Shown here in pieces: positions 18,776 to 27,395 of a DNA stretch of 64,000 nt (position 1 is its first letter; every line of letters starts with the position of its first letter). The DNA comes from Streptomyces coacervatus (GTDB lineage Bacteria; Actinomycetota; Actinomycetes; Streptomycetales; Streptomycetaceae): contig NZ_JARHTP010000007.1 in NCBI RefSeq assembly GCF_029223485.1, positions 62,001 to 126,000 of the forward strand, read 5' to 3'. Both the position numbers and the translations under genes were made by a program. Under the pieces are notes generated by a model that was not told the origin of the DNA, did not search any database, and worked only from the letters and a program-made list of their open reading frames with translations.

Positions 18776-19657
18776 CGTCCCCGCCACGCCCACCCGCACC
18801 GACTGCCCCCAGGTCAGCTGCAGCGCGTCCCCCTCCATCCCGTCCCCGAAGACGATCAGCCGCTCGGACTCGACGGTCAGAGTCAGGCGGGCCGAGGCCG
18901 CGAGCTCGCCCGCGACCAACGACGTCCCGGTGGCCGGCGACGGCCACGCCTCCCGTACGAACCACAGCAGCCGGTCGTCGGTCGGGCGGGGCAGCGACAG
19001 GGCGGTCAGGGCGGTGCCCCGCTCCTGCCACACGGACCGGATCCATCCCGTCGCCCCGGTCCCCGTCCCCACCAGCACCCCGGACGAAGCCTGGGCCTCG
19101 ACGACACCCCCGTCGCCGTCGAGGCCCAGGCGGTACCTGGCCGTCTGATGTCCGGCGGCGCCCAGGTAGATCTCGTTGAGCGCGACGATCCGCTGTGTGT
19201 CGTCGGCGACGGCCTCGACCATGGTGAGTTCGTCCACGGCGCTGGTGAGGACCGCCGGGAGCAGTGCCGCCGCGTCCGCCGGCCGGTGCCGCACCAGGAC
19301 GCCCGGGTTGCGCCCGGGGTCCGAGTCGATGCCGACCACCGGCTGCCCGGCGAGGTACTTGGCGACGTTCGCCACCAGCCCGTCCTGCCCGACGACCACC
19401 ACGACGTCCTCCGGCGCGAACAGGAAACGGTCCAAGTCACCCCGCTCGACCAGACTCTGACGCCAGGTCAGCGGAATCGCGGAGGTCACCTCGGCCAGCG
19501 CACGCCGGGTGCGTCGGTGCCGCTCGGCGACCTCCCCGATGTCCCGGCCCCGGGAGGAGAGGAAGAAGGCGGCCTGTCCGTGCGTACCGTGGTGGGCCAC
19601 CAACTCCTCGTACTCCGTGGTGCGATGGACGAGGACGACACGCGGGGCGAGGCTCAC
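18755..19657 (-). CDS. NAD/diacylglycerol-kinase-fold protein
   Basis: A 300-aa protein from GTG 19657. It resembles NAD kinases: VVVVVGQDGLVANVAKYL in place of the GGDG nucleotide motif, GIDSDPGRNPG, and SSGVLVGTGTGATGW at the position of the conserved Thr-Gly-Ser loop. The first Gly-Gly of GGDG is Gly-Gln, so ATP binding or specificity may differ. Chromosomal housekeeping NAD kinase is a separate gene in Streptomyces. Downstream of the SPFH gene (166-nt gap) on the same strand, so likely functionally paired with it; role unknown. Confidence 0.65.
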   Translation of the reverse strand: MSLAPRVVLVHRTTEYEELVAHHGTHGQAAFFLSSRGRDIGEVAERHRRTRRALAEVTSAIPLTWRQSLVERGDLDRFLFAPEDVVVVVGQDGLVANVAKYLAGQPVVGIDSDPGRNPGVLVRHRPADAAALLPAVLTSAVDELTMVEAVADDTQRIVALNEIYLGAAGHQTARYRLGLDGDGGVVEAQASSGVLVGTGTGATGWIRSVWQERGTALTALSLPRPTDDRLLWFVREAWPSPATGTSLVAGELAASARLTLTVESERLIVFGDGMEGDALQLTWGQSVRVGVAGTSLRLVG

Positions 19658-19823
19658 GCGGCGCGCTCCACGGAGCGGACGGGCCGGGCGGGCACCCCCG
19701 TCGGTGCGACGACGGACGGCGGCTGCCCGGCACTCGGGCCCGCGCCGCAGCACCCGGACGGGTCGGCCGGTGGCAGGCCGATCACCCTCGCTCCGCTCGA
19801 TCCGGTCCGTCCGGCTCCCGCCT

Positions 19824-20861
19824 TCACGCCCGCTCCTGCAAGCTCAGCTTGGCCAACAACCCTGTCAGCACGTCCGGCGAAATGGTCACGCTGTCGATGT
19901 GCGGCAGGTTCTCCGCCAGCCGGGTCCCGGTGAGGGCGTGCAGGGTCGCGACATCCACCTCGGCGTGCACCTGCAGCCAGGCCGCCTGTGCCTGCGCCCG
20001 TGCCGCACCGACCTCGCGTGCCCCCTCGGCCTCTGCGCGGGCCAGCCGTACCGAACGTGCCGCCTCCGCCTCCGCCAGCTTCACCGTCCGCGCCGCCTCC
20101 GCCTCGGCCCGTACGGCGTCCGCCGCGGCGTGCTCCTCGGCCTCCCTGCGGGCGTTCGTGCCGCGCTGCTCGACCAACTGCTCCTCGCGGCGGGCGAGTT
20201 CGATCTGGCTGGCCAGCTCGTTCTCGGCGATCGCGCGCTCCCGTTCGACGGCCACGGCCCGCCGCTCGTACGTCGCCCGGTCCGCCTCCTGCTGGATCTG
20301 TTCCCGGGCCGGAGTGCGCAGGGCCCGCTCCACCTCCGGTTCGGGCCGCAGCGCCACCACGCGTACGGCGACCACCTCGATGCCGGTGGCAGGCAGCCGC
20401 GGCTCCGCGCCCAGCCCCGCCGCGACCCGCTCCCGCACCGCCGCCACTCCGTCGACCAGCGCCGACGACAGCGACGTACGGGCCAGCACGTCCAGCGCAT
20501 GCTGCTGTGCCGTCTCCGTCAGCAGCGTCCCCAGCTGCTCCAGCGGCGTGCCCCGCCACACCCCCGTGTCGGGGTCGACGGAGAAGTCCAGCCGGGCCGC
20601 GGCGAGCGCCGGGTCGCTGATCCGGTACGTCACCGTCGCCTGCACCGCCACGTCCTGGAAGTCGGACGTACGGGCATGGAAGGTCATCGCCAACTCCCGG
20701 TCGTCGACCGGTACTTCGGAGAGCGCCGCGGTCAGCGCACGGAACCAGAAGCTGAGCCCCGGGCCGTCGTGCAGCAGCTTCCCGGCGCGATGGTGCCGGA
20801 TGTGCGCCGTCGGCGCCCCGCGCAGGTGGCGCCAGCCCAGGCGCCGAGTGATGTCGGCCAT
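19824..20861 (-). CDS. SPFH/band 7 family protein
   Basis: A 345-aa protein from ATG 20861 (MADITRRLGW), with GGGGG just upstream. Residues 45-190 hold the SPFH fold (VPVDDRELAMTFHARTSDFQ, VQATVTYRISDP, GIEVVAVRVVALRPEPEVE). Residues 190-290 are an Ala/Glu/Arg coiled coil typical of flotillin-like oligomers (EEQLVEQRGTNARREAEEHA). No clear N-terminal membrane anchor, so it may be cytosolic or peripherally bound. Divergent from arcA across a strong palindrome. Family clear, function unknown. Confidence 0.75.
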   Translation of the reverse strand: MADITRRLGWRHLRGAPTAHIRHHRAGKLLHDGPGLSFWFRALTAALSEVPVDDRELAMTFHARTSDFQDVAVQATVTYRISDPALAAARLDFSVDPDTGVWRGTPLEQLGTLLTETAQQHALDVLARTSLSSALVDGVAAVRERVAAGLGAEPRLPATGIEVVAVRVVALRPEPEVERALRTPAREQIQQEADRATYERRAVAVERERAIAENELASQIELARREEQLVEQRGTNARREAEEHAAADAVRAEAEAARTVKLAEAEAARSVRLARAEAEGAREVGAARAQAQAAWLQVHAEVDVATLHALTGTRLAENLPHIDSVTISPDVLTGLLAKLSLQERA

Positions 20862-20871
20862 CGGACCCCCT

Positions 20872-20930
20872 CGTTTTCGTCTGCTCGACGATAACCGCCG
20901 CACCTGATTATCGTCAAGGGGACGAAAACG
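20872..20930. promoter_or_regulatory. Nested 59-bp dyad between SPFH and arcA
   Basis: Outer arms CGTTTTCGTC (20872-20881) and GACGAAAACG (20921-20930) are exact inverted repeats of 10 bp. Inner arms GACGATAA (20887-20894) and TTATCGTC (20908-20915) are exact inverted repeats of 8 bp. It fills the divergent promoter region, so it is probably a cooperative operator for both directions. Confidence 0.6.
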
Positions 20931-20991
20931 AGTAATCGAAGAAACGGCCGACCGGAGGGTCAACCGGCCCCTCGATGGTCAGGATGGAGAC

Positions 20992-22215
20992 ATGGCAATG
21001 CATGTCGACTCCGAGGCCGGGCGGCTGCGCCGCGTCATACTCCACCGGCCGGATCTCGAGCTCAAAAGGCTCACCCCCAGCAACAAGGACGCCCTCCTCT
21101 TCGACGACGTGCTCTGGGTGCGCCGGGCGCGCGCCGAGCACGACGGTTTCGCGGACGTCCTGCGCGACCGCGGGGTCGCCGTCCACCTCTTCGGCGACCT
21201 GCTCACCGAGGCCCTGGAGATCCCGGCGGCCAGAACGCTCGTCCTGGACCGGGTCTTCGACGAGAAGGAGTACGGCGTCCTCGCCACCGACCACCTCAGA
21301 GCCGCCTTCGAGACCCTTCCCGCGCCGGAGCTGGCCGAGGCGCTGGTCGGCGGCATGACCAAACGCGAGTTCCTGGACGCGCACGCGGAGCCGACCTCCG
21401 TCCGCTTCCATGTCATGGACCTCGACGACTTCCTCCTCGCGCCCCTGCCCAACCACCTCTTCACCCGGGACACCTCCGCGTGGATCTATGACGGCGTCGC
21501 CGTCAACGCCATGCGCTGGCCGGCCCGCCAGCGCGAGACGGTCCACTTCGAGGCGATCTACCGCCACCACCCCCTCTTCCGTGACGAATCGTTCCGTGTC
21601 TGGTCCGAGGGGCAGGCCGACTACCCGTCCACCATCGAGGGCGGGGACGTCCTGGTCATCGGAAACGGCGCCGTCCTGATCGGCATGAGCGAGCGGACCA
21701 CCCCGCAGGCGGTGGAGATGCTGGCGCACAAGCTGTTCGAGGCGGGCTCCGCGCAGACGATCGTGGCCCTCGACATGCCGAAGCGGCGCGCCTTCATGCA
21801 CCTCGACACCGTGATGACGATGGTCGACGGCGACACCTTCACCCAGTACGCGGGCCTCGGCATGCTCCGCTCGTACACCATCGAACCGGGCGCCGGAGAC
21901 AAGGAACTCAAGGTCACCGACCACCCGCCGGAGCACATGCACCGCGCGATCGCCGCCGCCCTGGGCCTGAGCGAGATCCGCGTCCTGACCGCCACCCAGG
22001 ACGTGCATGCCGCCGAGCGTGAGCAGTGGGACGACGGCTGCAACGTCCTCGCCGTCGAGCCGGGCGTCGTCGTCGCCTATGAGCGCAACGCCACCACCAA
22101 CACGCATCTGCGCAAGCAGGGCATCGAGGTCATCGAGATCCCGGGCAGTGAACTGGGCCGGGGCAGGGGCGGGCCGCGCTGTATGAGCTGTCCGGTCGAA
22201 CGGGATGCCGTATAG
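20992..22215 (+). CDS. arcA: Arginine deiminase
   Basis: A 407-aa enzyme hydrolysing arginine to citrulline and ammonia. Family signatures: LRRVILHRPDLELKRL at the N-terminus, FTRDTSAWIYDG, EGGDVLVIGNG, HLDTVMTMVD, and the nucleophile Cys400 in RCMSCPVERD. Length is normal. Followed 61 nt later by the carbamoyltransferase; no carbamate kinase (arcC) or antiporter (arcD) is present, so ATP recovery by a complete ADI pathway is not encoded here. The direct repeat CGTATAGA (22209-22216 and 22229-22236) straddles its stop codon. Confidence 0.93.
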   Translation: MAMHVDSEAGRLRRVILHRPDLELKRLTPSNKDALLFDDVLWVRRARAEHDGFADVLRDRGVAVHLFGDLLTEALEIPAARTLVLDRVFDEKEYGVLATDHLRAAFETLPAPELAEALVGGMTKREFLDAHAEPTSVRFHVMDLDDFLLAPLPNHLFTRDTSAWIYDGVAVNAMRWPARQRETVHFEAIYRHHPLFRDESFRVWSEGQADYPSTIEGGDVLVIGNGAVLIGMSERTTPQAVEMLAHKLFEAGSAQTIVALDMPKRRAFMHLDTVMTMVDGDTFTQYAGLGMLRSYTIEPGAGDKELKVTDHPPEHMHRAIAAALGLSEIRVLTATQDVHAAEREQWDDGCNVLAVEPGVVVAYERNATTNTHLRKQGIEVIEIPGSELGRGRGGPRCMSCPVERDAV

Positions 22216-22276
22216 AAATGCAAAACGTCGTATAGACTTCCAGCGGTATTTGTCCCCGCATTCCTGGAGCGCCCCC

Positions 22277-23284
22277 ATGGCGACAGTCCCGACCGCCCTC
22301 GCCGGCCGCCACTTCCTCAAGGAGCTCGACTTCACAGCGGAGGAATTCCTCGGCCTGGTCGAGCTTGCGGCGGACCTCAAGGCCGCGAAGAAGGCCGGGA
22401 CCGAGACGCAGTACCTGCGGGGCCGGAACATCGCGCTGATCTTCGAGAAGACCTCGACGCGCACGCGCTGCGCGTTCGAGGTCGCCGCCGCCGACCAGGG
22501 CGCCTCGACGACATACCTGGACCCTGCGGGCTCGCAGATCGGGCACAAGGAGTCCGTGAAGGACACCGCGCGCGTGCTTGGGCGGATGTTCGACGCGATC
22601 GAGTACCGCGGGCACGGGCAGGGTGTCGTCGAGGAGCTGGCCGCGTACGCCGGGGTCCCCGTCTACAACGGACTCACCGACGAGTGGCATCCCACCCAGA
22701 TGCTGGCCGACGTGCTCACCATGACCGAGCACAGCGACAAGCCGCTCAACGAGATGGTCTTCGCGTACCTCGGCGACGCCCGCTACAACATGGGCAACTC
22801 CTACCTGGTCACGGGCGCCCTGCTCGGCATGGACGTCCGTATCGTCGCGCCCCGGGTGCTCTGGCCGGACGAGACGATCGTCGAGCTGGCCCAGCGGCTC
22901 GCCGCGGCCTCCGGCGGCAAGGTCACGCTCACCGAGGACGTGAAGGAGGGGGTGCGCGGCGCCGACTTCGTCGCCACCGACGTCTGGGTGTCGATGGGTG
23001 AGCCCAAGGAGGTCTGGGACGAGCGCATAGCGCTGCTCGGCCCGTACGCCGTGACCATGGACGTGCTGCGCGCCACCGGCAACACGGACGTGAAGTTCCT
23101 GCACTGTCTGCCGGCCTTCCACGACCTCGGCACGGCCGTGGGCCGCGAGGTCCACGAGCGGCACGACCTGACCGAGCTGGAGGTAACGGACGAGGTGTTC
23201 GAGTCCGAGCACTCCGTGGTCTTCGACGAGGCCGAGAACCGTATGCACACGATCAAGGCCGTCCTGGTCGCGACACTCGCCTGA
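22277..23284 (+). CDS. arcB/argF: Ornithine carbamoyltransferase
   Basis: A 335-aa enzyme from ATG 22277. The carbamoyl-phosphate motif STRTRC is at residues 60-65, then GHKESVKDTARVLGRMFDAI, DEWHPTQMLAD, and HCLPAFHD near 276. It interconverts citrulline and carbamoyl phosphate plus ornithine. Being second behind arcA argues for the catabolic direction, although sequence alone cannot separate ArcB from anabolic ArgF. Confidence 0.92.
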   Translation: MATVPTALAGRHFLKELDFTAEEFLGLVELAADLKAAKKAGTETQYLRGRNIALIFEKTSTRTRCAFEVAAADQGASTTYLDPAGSQIGHKESVKDTARVLGRMFDAIEYRGHGQGVVEELAAYAGVPVYNGLTDEWHPTQMLADVLTMTEHSDKPLNEMVFAYLGDARYNMGNSYLVTGALLGMDVRIVAPRVLWPDETIVELAQRLAAASGGKVTLTEDVKEGVRGADFVATDVWVSMGEPKEVWDERIALLGPYAVTMDVLRATGNTDVKFLHCLPAFHDLGTAVGREVHERHDLTELEVTDEVFESEHSVVFDEAENRMHTIKAVLVATLA

Positions 23285-23302
23285 CCGGCGCGTCCGTCAG
23301 GC
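23279..23302. terminator. Hairpin between convergent arcB and ATPase genes
   Basis: GCCTGAC and GTCAGGC, 7 bp each with a 10-nt loop, overlap the two converging stop codons. Likely a bidirectional terminator; no T-run. Confidence 0.4.
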
Positions 23303-23755
23303 GGAACGCCGCTGCTGGGGCACCACCGGCAAGCGGAACCACACGGCCTTGCCCGACGTGGTCGGCCGGTGCCCGCAGGACGAGCTGAGTGCGCGGATCA
23401 GCAGCAGCCCGCGCCCGTGCTCCTGCCAGGGGTCGGGCGCCTGAGTGCCCGGCCAGGTGAGATCGAACGGCGGCGCCGGGTCCGGGTCGTGCACCTCGAC
23501 CTGGCAGCCGCCCGGCAGCAGCTGCACCACGAGCTCTATCGGGCAGTCGCCGACGGCGGTGTGCTCCACGGCGTTCGCCACCAGCTCCGCAGTGAGCAGT
23601 TCCGCGGTGTCGCAGTCGGCCCCGTGCGCCAGCTCGGCCAGCGCCGTGCGCACGAGTGCGCGGGCCACGGGCACGGCCGCGGCGGAGTGCGGCAGTGCGA
23701 TGCGCCAGGAGGCGGCGGACGCGGAGGGGCGTTCGTACAAGGCGGGTCCGTTCAT
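23297..23755 (-). CDS. Anti-sigma-regulatory-type ATP-binding protein (HATPase_c_2)
   Basis: A 152-aa RsbW-like GHKL ATPase. The N box is ELLTAELVANAVEHT and the G box HGRGLLLIRALS, with DPDPAPP between. Streptomyces carry dozens of such small proteins, often serine kinases of anti-anti-sigma factors. No sigma or STAS partner is adjacent, so the target is unknown. Confidence 0.8.
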   Translation of the reverse strand: MNGPALYERPSASAASWRIALPHSAAAVPVARALVRTALAELAHGADCDTAELLTAELVANAVEHTAVGDCPIELVVQLLPGGCQVEVHDPDPAPPFDLTWPGTQAPDPWQEHGRGLLLIRALSSSCGHRPTTSGKAVWFRLPVVPQQRRSA

Positions 23756-24055
23756 GAGCAGGCTGTCCTGCTTTCAACCTTATGAATGGTACGGCGCCGT
23801 CCGGCAGGGTCTTCCGACGGGCACCGCAGGGGACCTTCGGCCCCGTTGACGGGCGGCTTACCCGTAACAACGGCTTGCCTCGCGGCGCTGCTCCCACCGT
23901 TGCCGCCCTGTCGATGAGCCGTGACGAAAGTGACCGGACCAGGTCACACCCAAACAGCCTTATCGCGCACTCGTGACGACAGTCACGGATGAGTGATAGC
24001 TTCGAGGGGTAGAGCTCAGTGAGGCAGCGCCCGCCCCCCGAGGAGGCCGCACGTC
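23756..24055. other. Intergenic region with promoter of the first aromatic operon
   Basis: No gene seen. Its right part carries the operator-like element described at 23963-23998. Confidence 0.4.
23963..23998. promoter_or_regulatory. Candidate PaaX operator, copy 1
   Basis: TATC, 8 nt, GTGACGACAGTCA (23973-23985), 9 nt, GATA. The core is itself an inverted repeat, CGTGAC-gaca-GTCACG. The same 13-mer, flanked by TATC and GATA, recurs at 30430-30442 in the divergent ligase/dehydrogenase promoter. It lies about 60-90 nt upstream of the hydratase start. Confidence 0.5.
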
Positions 24056-24883
24056 ATGAGTCCCTTCACCGGCTCCGCCGCCCGCACCTCCGACTGGCGG
24101 CACCTGCGCGTCCAGCACGCCGACGGCGTCGCCACGGTCACCCTCGCCCGCCCCGAGAAACTCAACGCCCTCACCTTCGGCGCCTACGCCGACCTGCGCG
24201 ACCTGCTCGCCGAACTGTCCCGCGAGCGGTCCGTACGGGCCCTGGTCCTGGCCGGCGAGGGCCGCGGCTTCTGCTCGGGCGGCGACGTCGACGAGATCAT
24301 CGGCGCGACCCTTTCCATGGACACCGCCCAGCTCCTCGACTTCAACCGCATGACCGGCCAGACCGTGCGGGCGATCCGGGAGTGCCCGTTCCCGGTGATC
24401 GCAGCGGTGCACGGAGTGGCGGCGGGCGCGGGCGCGGTCCTCGCCCTGGCAGCTGACTTCCGCATCGCCGACCCCACCGCCCGCTTCGCCTTCCTCTTCA
24501 CCCGCGTCGGCCTCTCCGGAGGCGACATGGGCGCGGCATATCTCCTCCCGAGGGTCGTAGGCCTGGGCCACGCAACCCGCCTGCTGATGCTGGGCGAACC
24601 GGTCCGCGCCCCCGAGGCGGAACGAATCGGCTTGATCAGCGAGCTGACTGATGAGGGCCGGGCGGACGAGGCGGCATCGGCGCTTGCGCGCCGCCTGGCC
24701 GACGGCCCGGCCCTGGCGTACGCCCAGACAAAGGCGCTGCTGACTGCGGAGCTGGACATGCCGCTCGCCGCCTCCGTCGAGCTGGACGCCTCAACTCAGG
24801 CCCTCCTCATGAACGGCGAGGACTACGCAGAGTTCCACGCGTCGTTCAAGGAAAAACGCCCCCCAAAATGGAGGGGACGGTAA
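24056..24883 (+). CDS. Enoyl-CoA hydratase/isomerase family protein
   Basis: A 275-aa crotonase-fold protein with GAGGAGG upstream of ATG 24056. The oxyanion-hole segments are GEGRGFCSGGDVDEI and VAAGAGAVLALAADFRIAD; the second catalytic loop reads RVGLSGGDMGAAYLLPR, without the usual catalytic Glu pair in obvious place, as in many aromatic-pathway relatives. Located 2 nt before the fused monooxygenase/OYE gene, so they form an operon. Inference: hydrates or hydrolyses the non-aromatic CoA product of that enzyme. Confidence 0.85.
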   Translation: MSPFTGSAARTSDWRHLRVQHADGVATVTLARPEKLNALTFGAYADLRDLLAELSRERSVRALVLAGEGRGFCSGGDVDEIIGATLSMDTAQLLDFNRMTGQTVRAIRECPFPVIAAVHGVAAGAGAVLALAADFRIADPTARFAFLFTRVGLSGGDMGAAYLLPRVVGLGHATRLLMLGEPVRAPEAERIGLISELTDEGRADEAASALARRLADGPALAYAQTKALLTAELDMPLAASVELDASTQALLMNGEDYAEFHASFKEKRPPKWRGR

Positions 24884-24885
24884 CC

Positions 24886-27231
24886 ATGCCCACCCCAGGG
24901 GCGCGGGGAACTGCGCGACCAGCCACAACGAACCCGCACCCGCCAACGAAGACCAACCGCCCCCTACAAGTGGCGATCATCGGCGGCGGCCCCGGAGGCC
25001 TGTACGCCGCCGCCCTACTCAAACGCCTCGCCCCCGACCGGCAGGTCACCCTCTGGGAACGCAACGCCCCCGACGACACCTTCGGCTTCGGAGTAGTCCT
25101 CTCCGACGAAACCCTCGGCGGCATCGAACATGCCGACCCGGTGGTCTACGAGGCCCTCCAGAAGGACTTCGTCCGCTGGGACGACATCGACATCGTCCAC
25201 CGCAACACCCGCCAAACCTCCGGAGGACACGGTTTCGCCGCACTCGGCAGAAAACGCCTCCTGGAGATCCTCCACGACCGCTGCCACGCCCTCGGCGTAG
25301 AGCTCCGCTTCAGCTCCGAGGCCCCGTACCCCGACTGGCTGGCTCGGACGAACGACCTCGTCATCGCCGCCGACGGAGTCAACAGCACCACCCGCGAGGC
25401 CTACGCCCATGTGTTCCGCCCCCATGTGGCCACCCACCACTGCCGCTATATCTGGCTGGCCGCCGACTTCGCCTTCGACGCCTTCCGCTTCGAGATCGCC
25501 GAGACCGAACACGGCGTGATGCAGCTGCACGGCTACCCATACGCCCCCGACGCCTCCACGGTGATCGTCGAGATGCGCGAAGAGGTATGGCGCGCGGCCG
25601 GTTTCGAGGACCTGGACGAGACCGAATCCGTCGAACGCTGCGCGAAGATCTTTGCCGACGCGCTGGGCGGCAGGCCGCTCAGGTCCAACAAGTCGGCGTG
25701 GACGACGTTCCGTACGGTCGTCAACGAGCGCTGGTCCCACGGCAATGTGGTACTGCTCGGCGACGCCGCCCACACCGCTCACTTCTCCATCGGCTCCGGC
25801 ACCAAGCTCGCCGTCGAGGACGCCCTCGCGCTGGCCGCCTGCCTGGAGGAACAGCCGTCCCTGGACGAGGCGTTGACGGCCTACGAGGAGGAGCGCAAAC
25901 CCGTCGTCGCCTCCACCCAGCGCGCCGCCCGCGCCAGCCTGGAGTGGTTCGAGAACCTGGGGCTCCATCTCGACCAGCCGCCCCGCCAGTTCGCCTTCAA
26001 CCTGCTCACCCGCAGCCGCCGCGTCACCCACGACAACCTCCGGCTGCGCGACGCGCGCTTCACCAGTGCCGTGGAGCGCGAGTTCGGCTGTCCGCCCGGT
26101 ACGCCGCCCATGTTCACCCCGTTCCGGCTGCGCGGCCTGACCCTGCGCAACCGGGTCGTCGTCTCACCCATGGACATGTACTCGGCGGCCGACGGCATCC
26201 CCGGCGACTTCCACCTCGTCCACCTCGGCGCACGCGCCCTCGGCGGCGCCGGACTCGTCATGACCGAGATGGTGTGCGTCAGCGAGGAGGGCAGGATCAC
26301 CCCCGGCTGCACCGGCCTCTACACCGGCCGGCAGGCCGAGTCCTGGAAACGGATCACCGACTTCGTGCATGCCCAGTCGCCCGGCACCGCGATCGGCGTG
26401 CAGCTCGGCCACTCCGGCCGGAAGGGATCGACCAGGCTGATGTGGGAGGGCATGGACGAACCGCTGCCCGACGGCAACTGGCCCCTCGCGGCCGCCTCCC
26501 CGCTGCCGTACAAGCCGGACAGCCAGACCCCGCGCGAGCTCACCCGGGCCCAACTCACCGATATCCGCGAGCAGTTCACGTCCGCAGCCTGGCGGGCCGC
26601 CCGAGCCGGCTTCGACCTGCTCGAACTCCACTGCGCCCACGGCTATCTGCTCTCCGGCTTCCTCTCCCCGCTGACCAACCGCCGCACCGACGCCTACGGC
26701 GGCTCGCCGGCGAAACGACTCCGCTTCCCGCTGGAGGTGTTCGACGCCGTACGCGGGGTGTGGCCGGAGGAGAAGCCGATGACCGTCCGCATCTCGGCCA
26801 CGGACTGGGCCGACGGCGGTACGACGGCCGAGGACGCCGTCGAGATCGCCCGCGCCTTCGCCGCCCACGGTGTCGACGCCGTCGACGTGTCGACCGGGCA
26901 GGTCGTGGCCGACGAACACCCGGAGTTCGGACGCTCGTACCAGACACCGTACGCGGACCGCATCCGCCACACCGTCGGCGTCCCCGTGATCGCGGTCGGC
27001 GCGATCTCCTCCTGGGACGACGTCAACTCCCTGATCCTGGCCGGACGTACGGACCTGTGCGCCCTCGCCCGCCCGCACCTCTACGACCCCCACTGGACCC
27101 TGCACGCGGCGGTCGAACAGGACTACGACGGCCCGGGCGTCGTCTGGCCCGCCCCCTACCGCGCGGGCAGCCGCCGCCCGCAGACAGGACGCACGGACGC
27201 CCCCAAGCCCCGGCTCACGCTGGGGAGTTAG
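24886..27231 (+). CDS. Fused flavin monooxygenase/OYE: salicylyl-CoA 5-hydroxylase or 2-aminobenzoyl-CoA monooxygenase/reductase
   Basis: A 781-aa fusion from ATG 24886 (GGAGGGG 9 nt upstream). Residues 25-400 are a class A FAD monooxygenase (VAIIGGGPGGLYAALLK, LVIAADGVNS, VVLLGDAAHTAHFSIGSGTK). Residues 410-770 are an old-yellow-enzyme/dienoyl-CoA reductase domain (PFRLRGLTLRNRVVVSPM, IGVQLGHSGRKGS, ELHCAHGYLLSGFLSPLTNRR). Known: this architecture is annotated salicylyl-CoA 5-hydroxylase, but it is also that of 2-aminobenzoyl-CoA monooxygenase/reductase, which hydroxylates and dearomatises the ring. The first 15 or so residues come from an intergenic-type repeat, so the real start may be later. 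Confidence 0.85.
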   Translation: MPTPGARGTARPATTNPHPPTKTNRPLQVAIIGGGPGGLYAAALLKRLAPDRQVTLWERNAPDDTFGFGVVLSDETLGGIEHADPVVYEALQKDFVRWDDIDIVHRNTRQTSGGHGFAALGRKRLLEILHDRCHALGVELRFSSEAPYPDWLARTNDLVIAADGVNSTTREAYAHVFRPHVATHHCRYIWLAADFAFDAFRFEIAETEHGVMQLHGYPYAPDASTVIVEMREEVWRAAGFEDLDETESVERCAKIFADALGGRPLRSNKSAWTTFRTVVNERWSHGNVVLLGDAAHTAHFSIGSGTKLAVEDALALAACLEEQPSLDEALTAYEEERKPVVASTQRAARASLEWFENLGLHLDQPPRQFAFNLLTRSRRVTHDNLRLRDARFTSAVEREFGCPPGTPPMFTPFRLRGLTLRNRVVVSPMDMYSAADGIPGDFHLVHLGARALGGAGLVMTEMVCVSEEGRITPGCTGLYTGRQAESWKRITDFVHAQSPGTAIGVQLGHSGRKGSTRLMWEGMDEPLPDGNWPLAAASPLPYKPDSQTPRELTRAQLTDIREQFTSAAWRAARAGFDLLELHCAHGYLLSGFLSPLTNRRTDAYGGSPAKRLRFPLEVFDAVRGVWPEEKPMTVRISATDWADGGTTAEDAVEIARAFAAHGVDAVDVSTGQVVADEHPEFGRSYQTPYADRIRHTVGVPVIAVGAISSWDDVNSLILAGRTDLCALARPHLYDPHWTLHAAVEQDYDGPGVVWPAPYRAGSRRPQTGRTDAPKPRLTLGS
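24896..24926. repeat. Dispersed 31-bp repeat, copy 1
   Basis: Bases 24896-24926 are the exact reverse complement of 33953-33983. The core is GGCGCGGGGAACTGCGCGAC, a sequence I recognise as common between genes of Streptomyces. Here it lies in the reading frame for residues about 4-14 of the monooxygenase fusion. Confidence 0.7.
27210..27229 (+). repeat. 20-bp direct repeat, copy 1 (end of monooxygenase gene)
   Basis: CCGGCTCACGCTGGGGAGTT encodes the last residues of the fusion protein and ends at the T of its stop codon. It recurs at 27321-27340, with near-identity extending about 14 nt further upstream. Confidence 0.8.
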
Positions 27232-27320
27232 TCGTCGGTTCCGCCCGGGCGGGCCTGCGCGTGCTCGCCCGTCCCCGCGCATCCTCGCCTCCGCGTCAGG
27301 ATGCGCGGACGCCCCAAAAC

Positions 27321-27340
27321 CCGGCTCACGCTGGGGAGTT
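27321..27340 (+). repeat. 20-bp direct repeat, copy 2
   Basis: Same sequence 111 nt downstream, non-coding. Suggests a short tandem duplication of the 3' end of the monooxygenase gene. Confidence 0.8.
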
Positions 27341-27395
27341 GGCCTGTGCCATGCCTGCCGTGAGCGTCGGAGAGCGTGAAGTCGGTTGCCGTCGC

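Noticed and set aside
22209..22236. ARG box between arcA and arcB
   Set aside because: Only a short direct repeat CGTATAGA is present; it does not fit the ARG-box consensus well enough to call.
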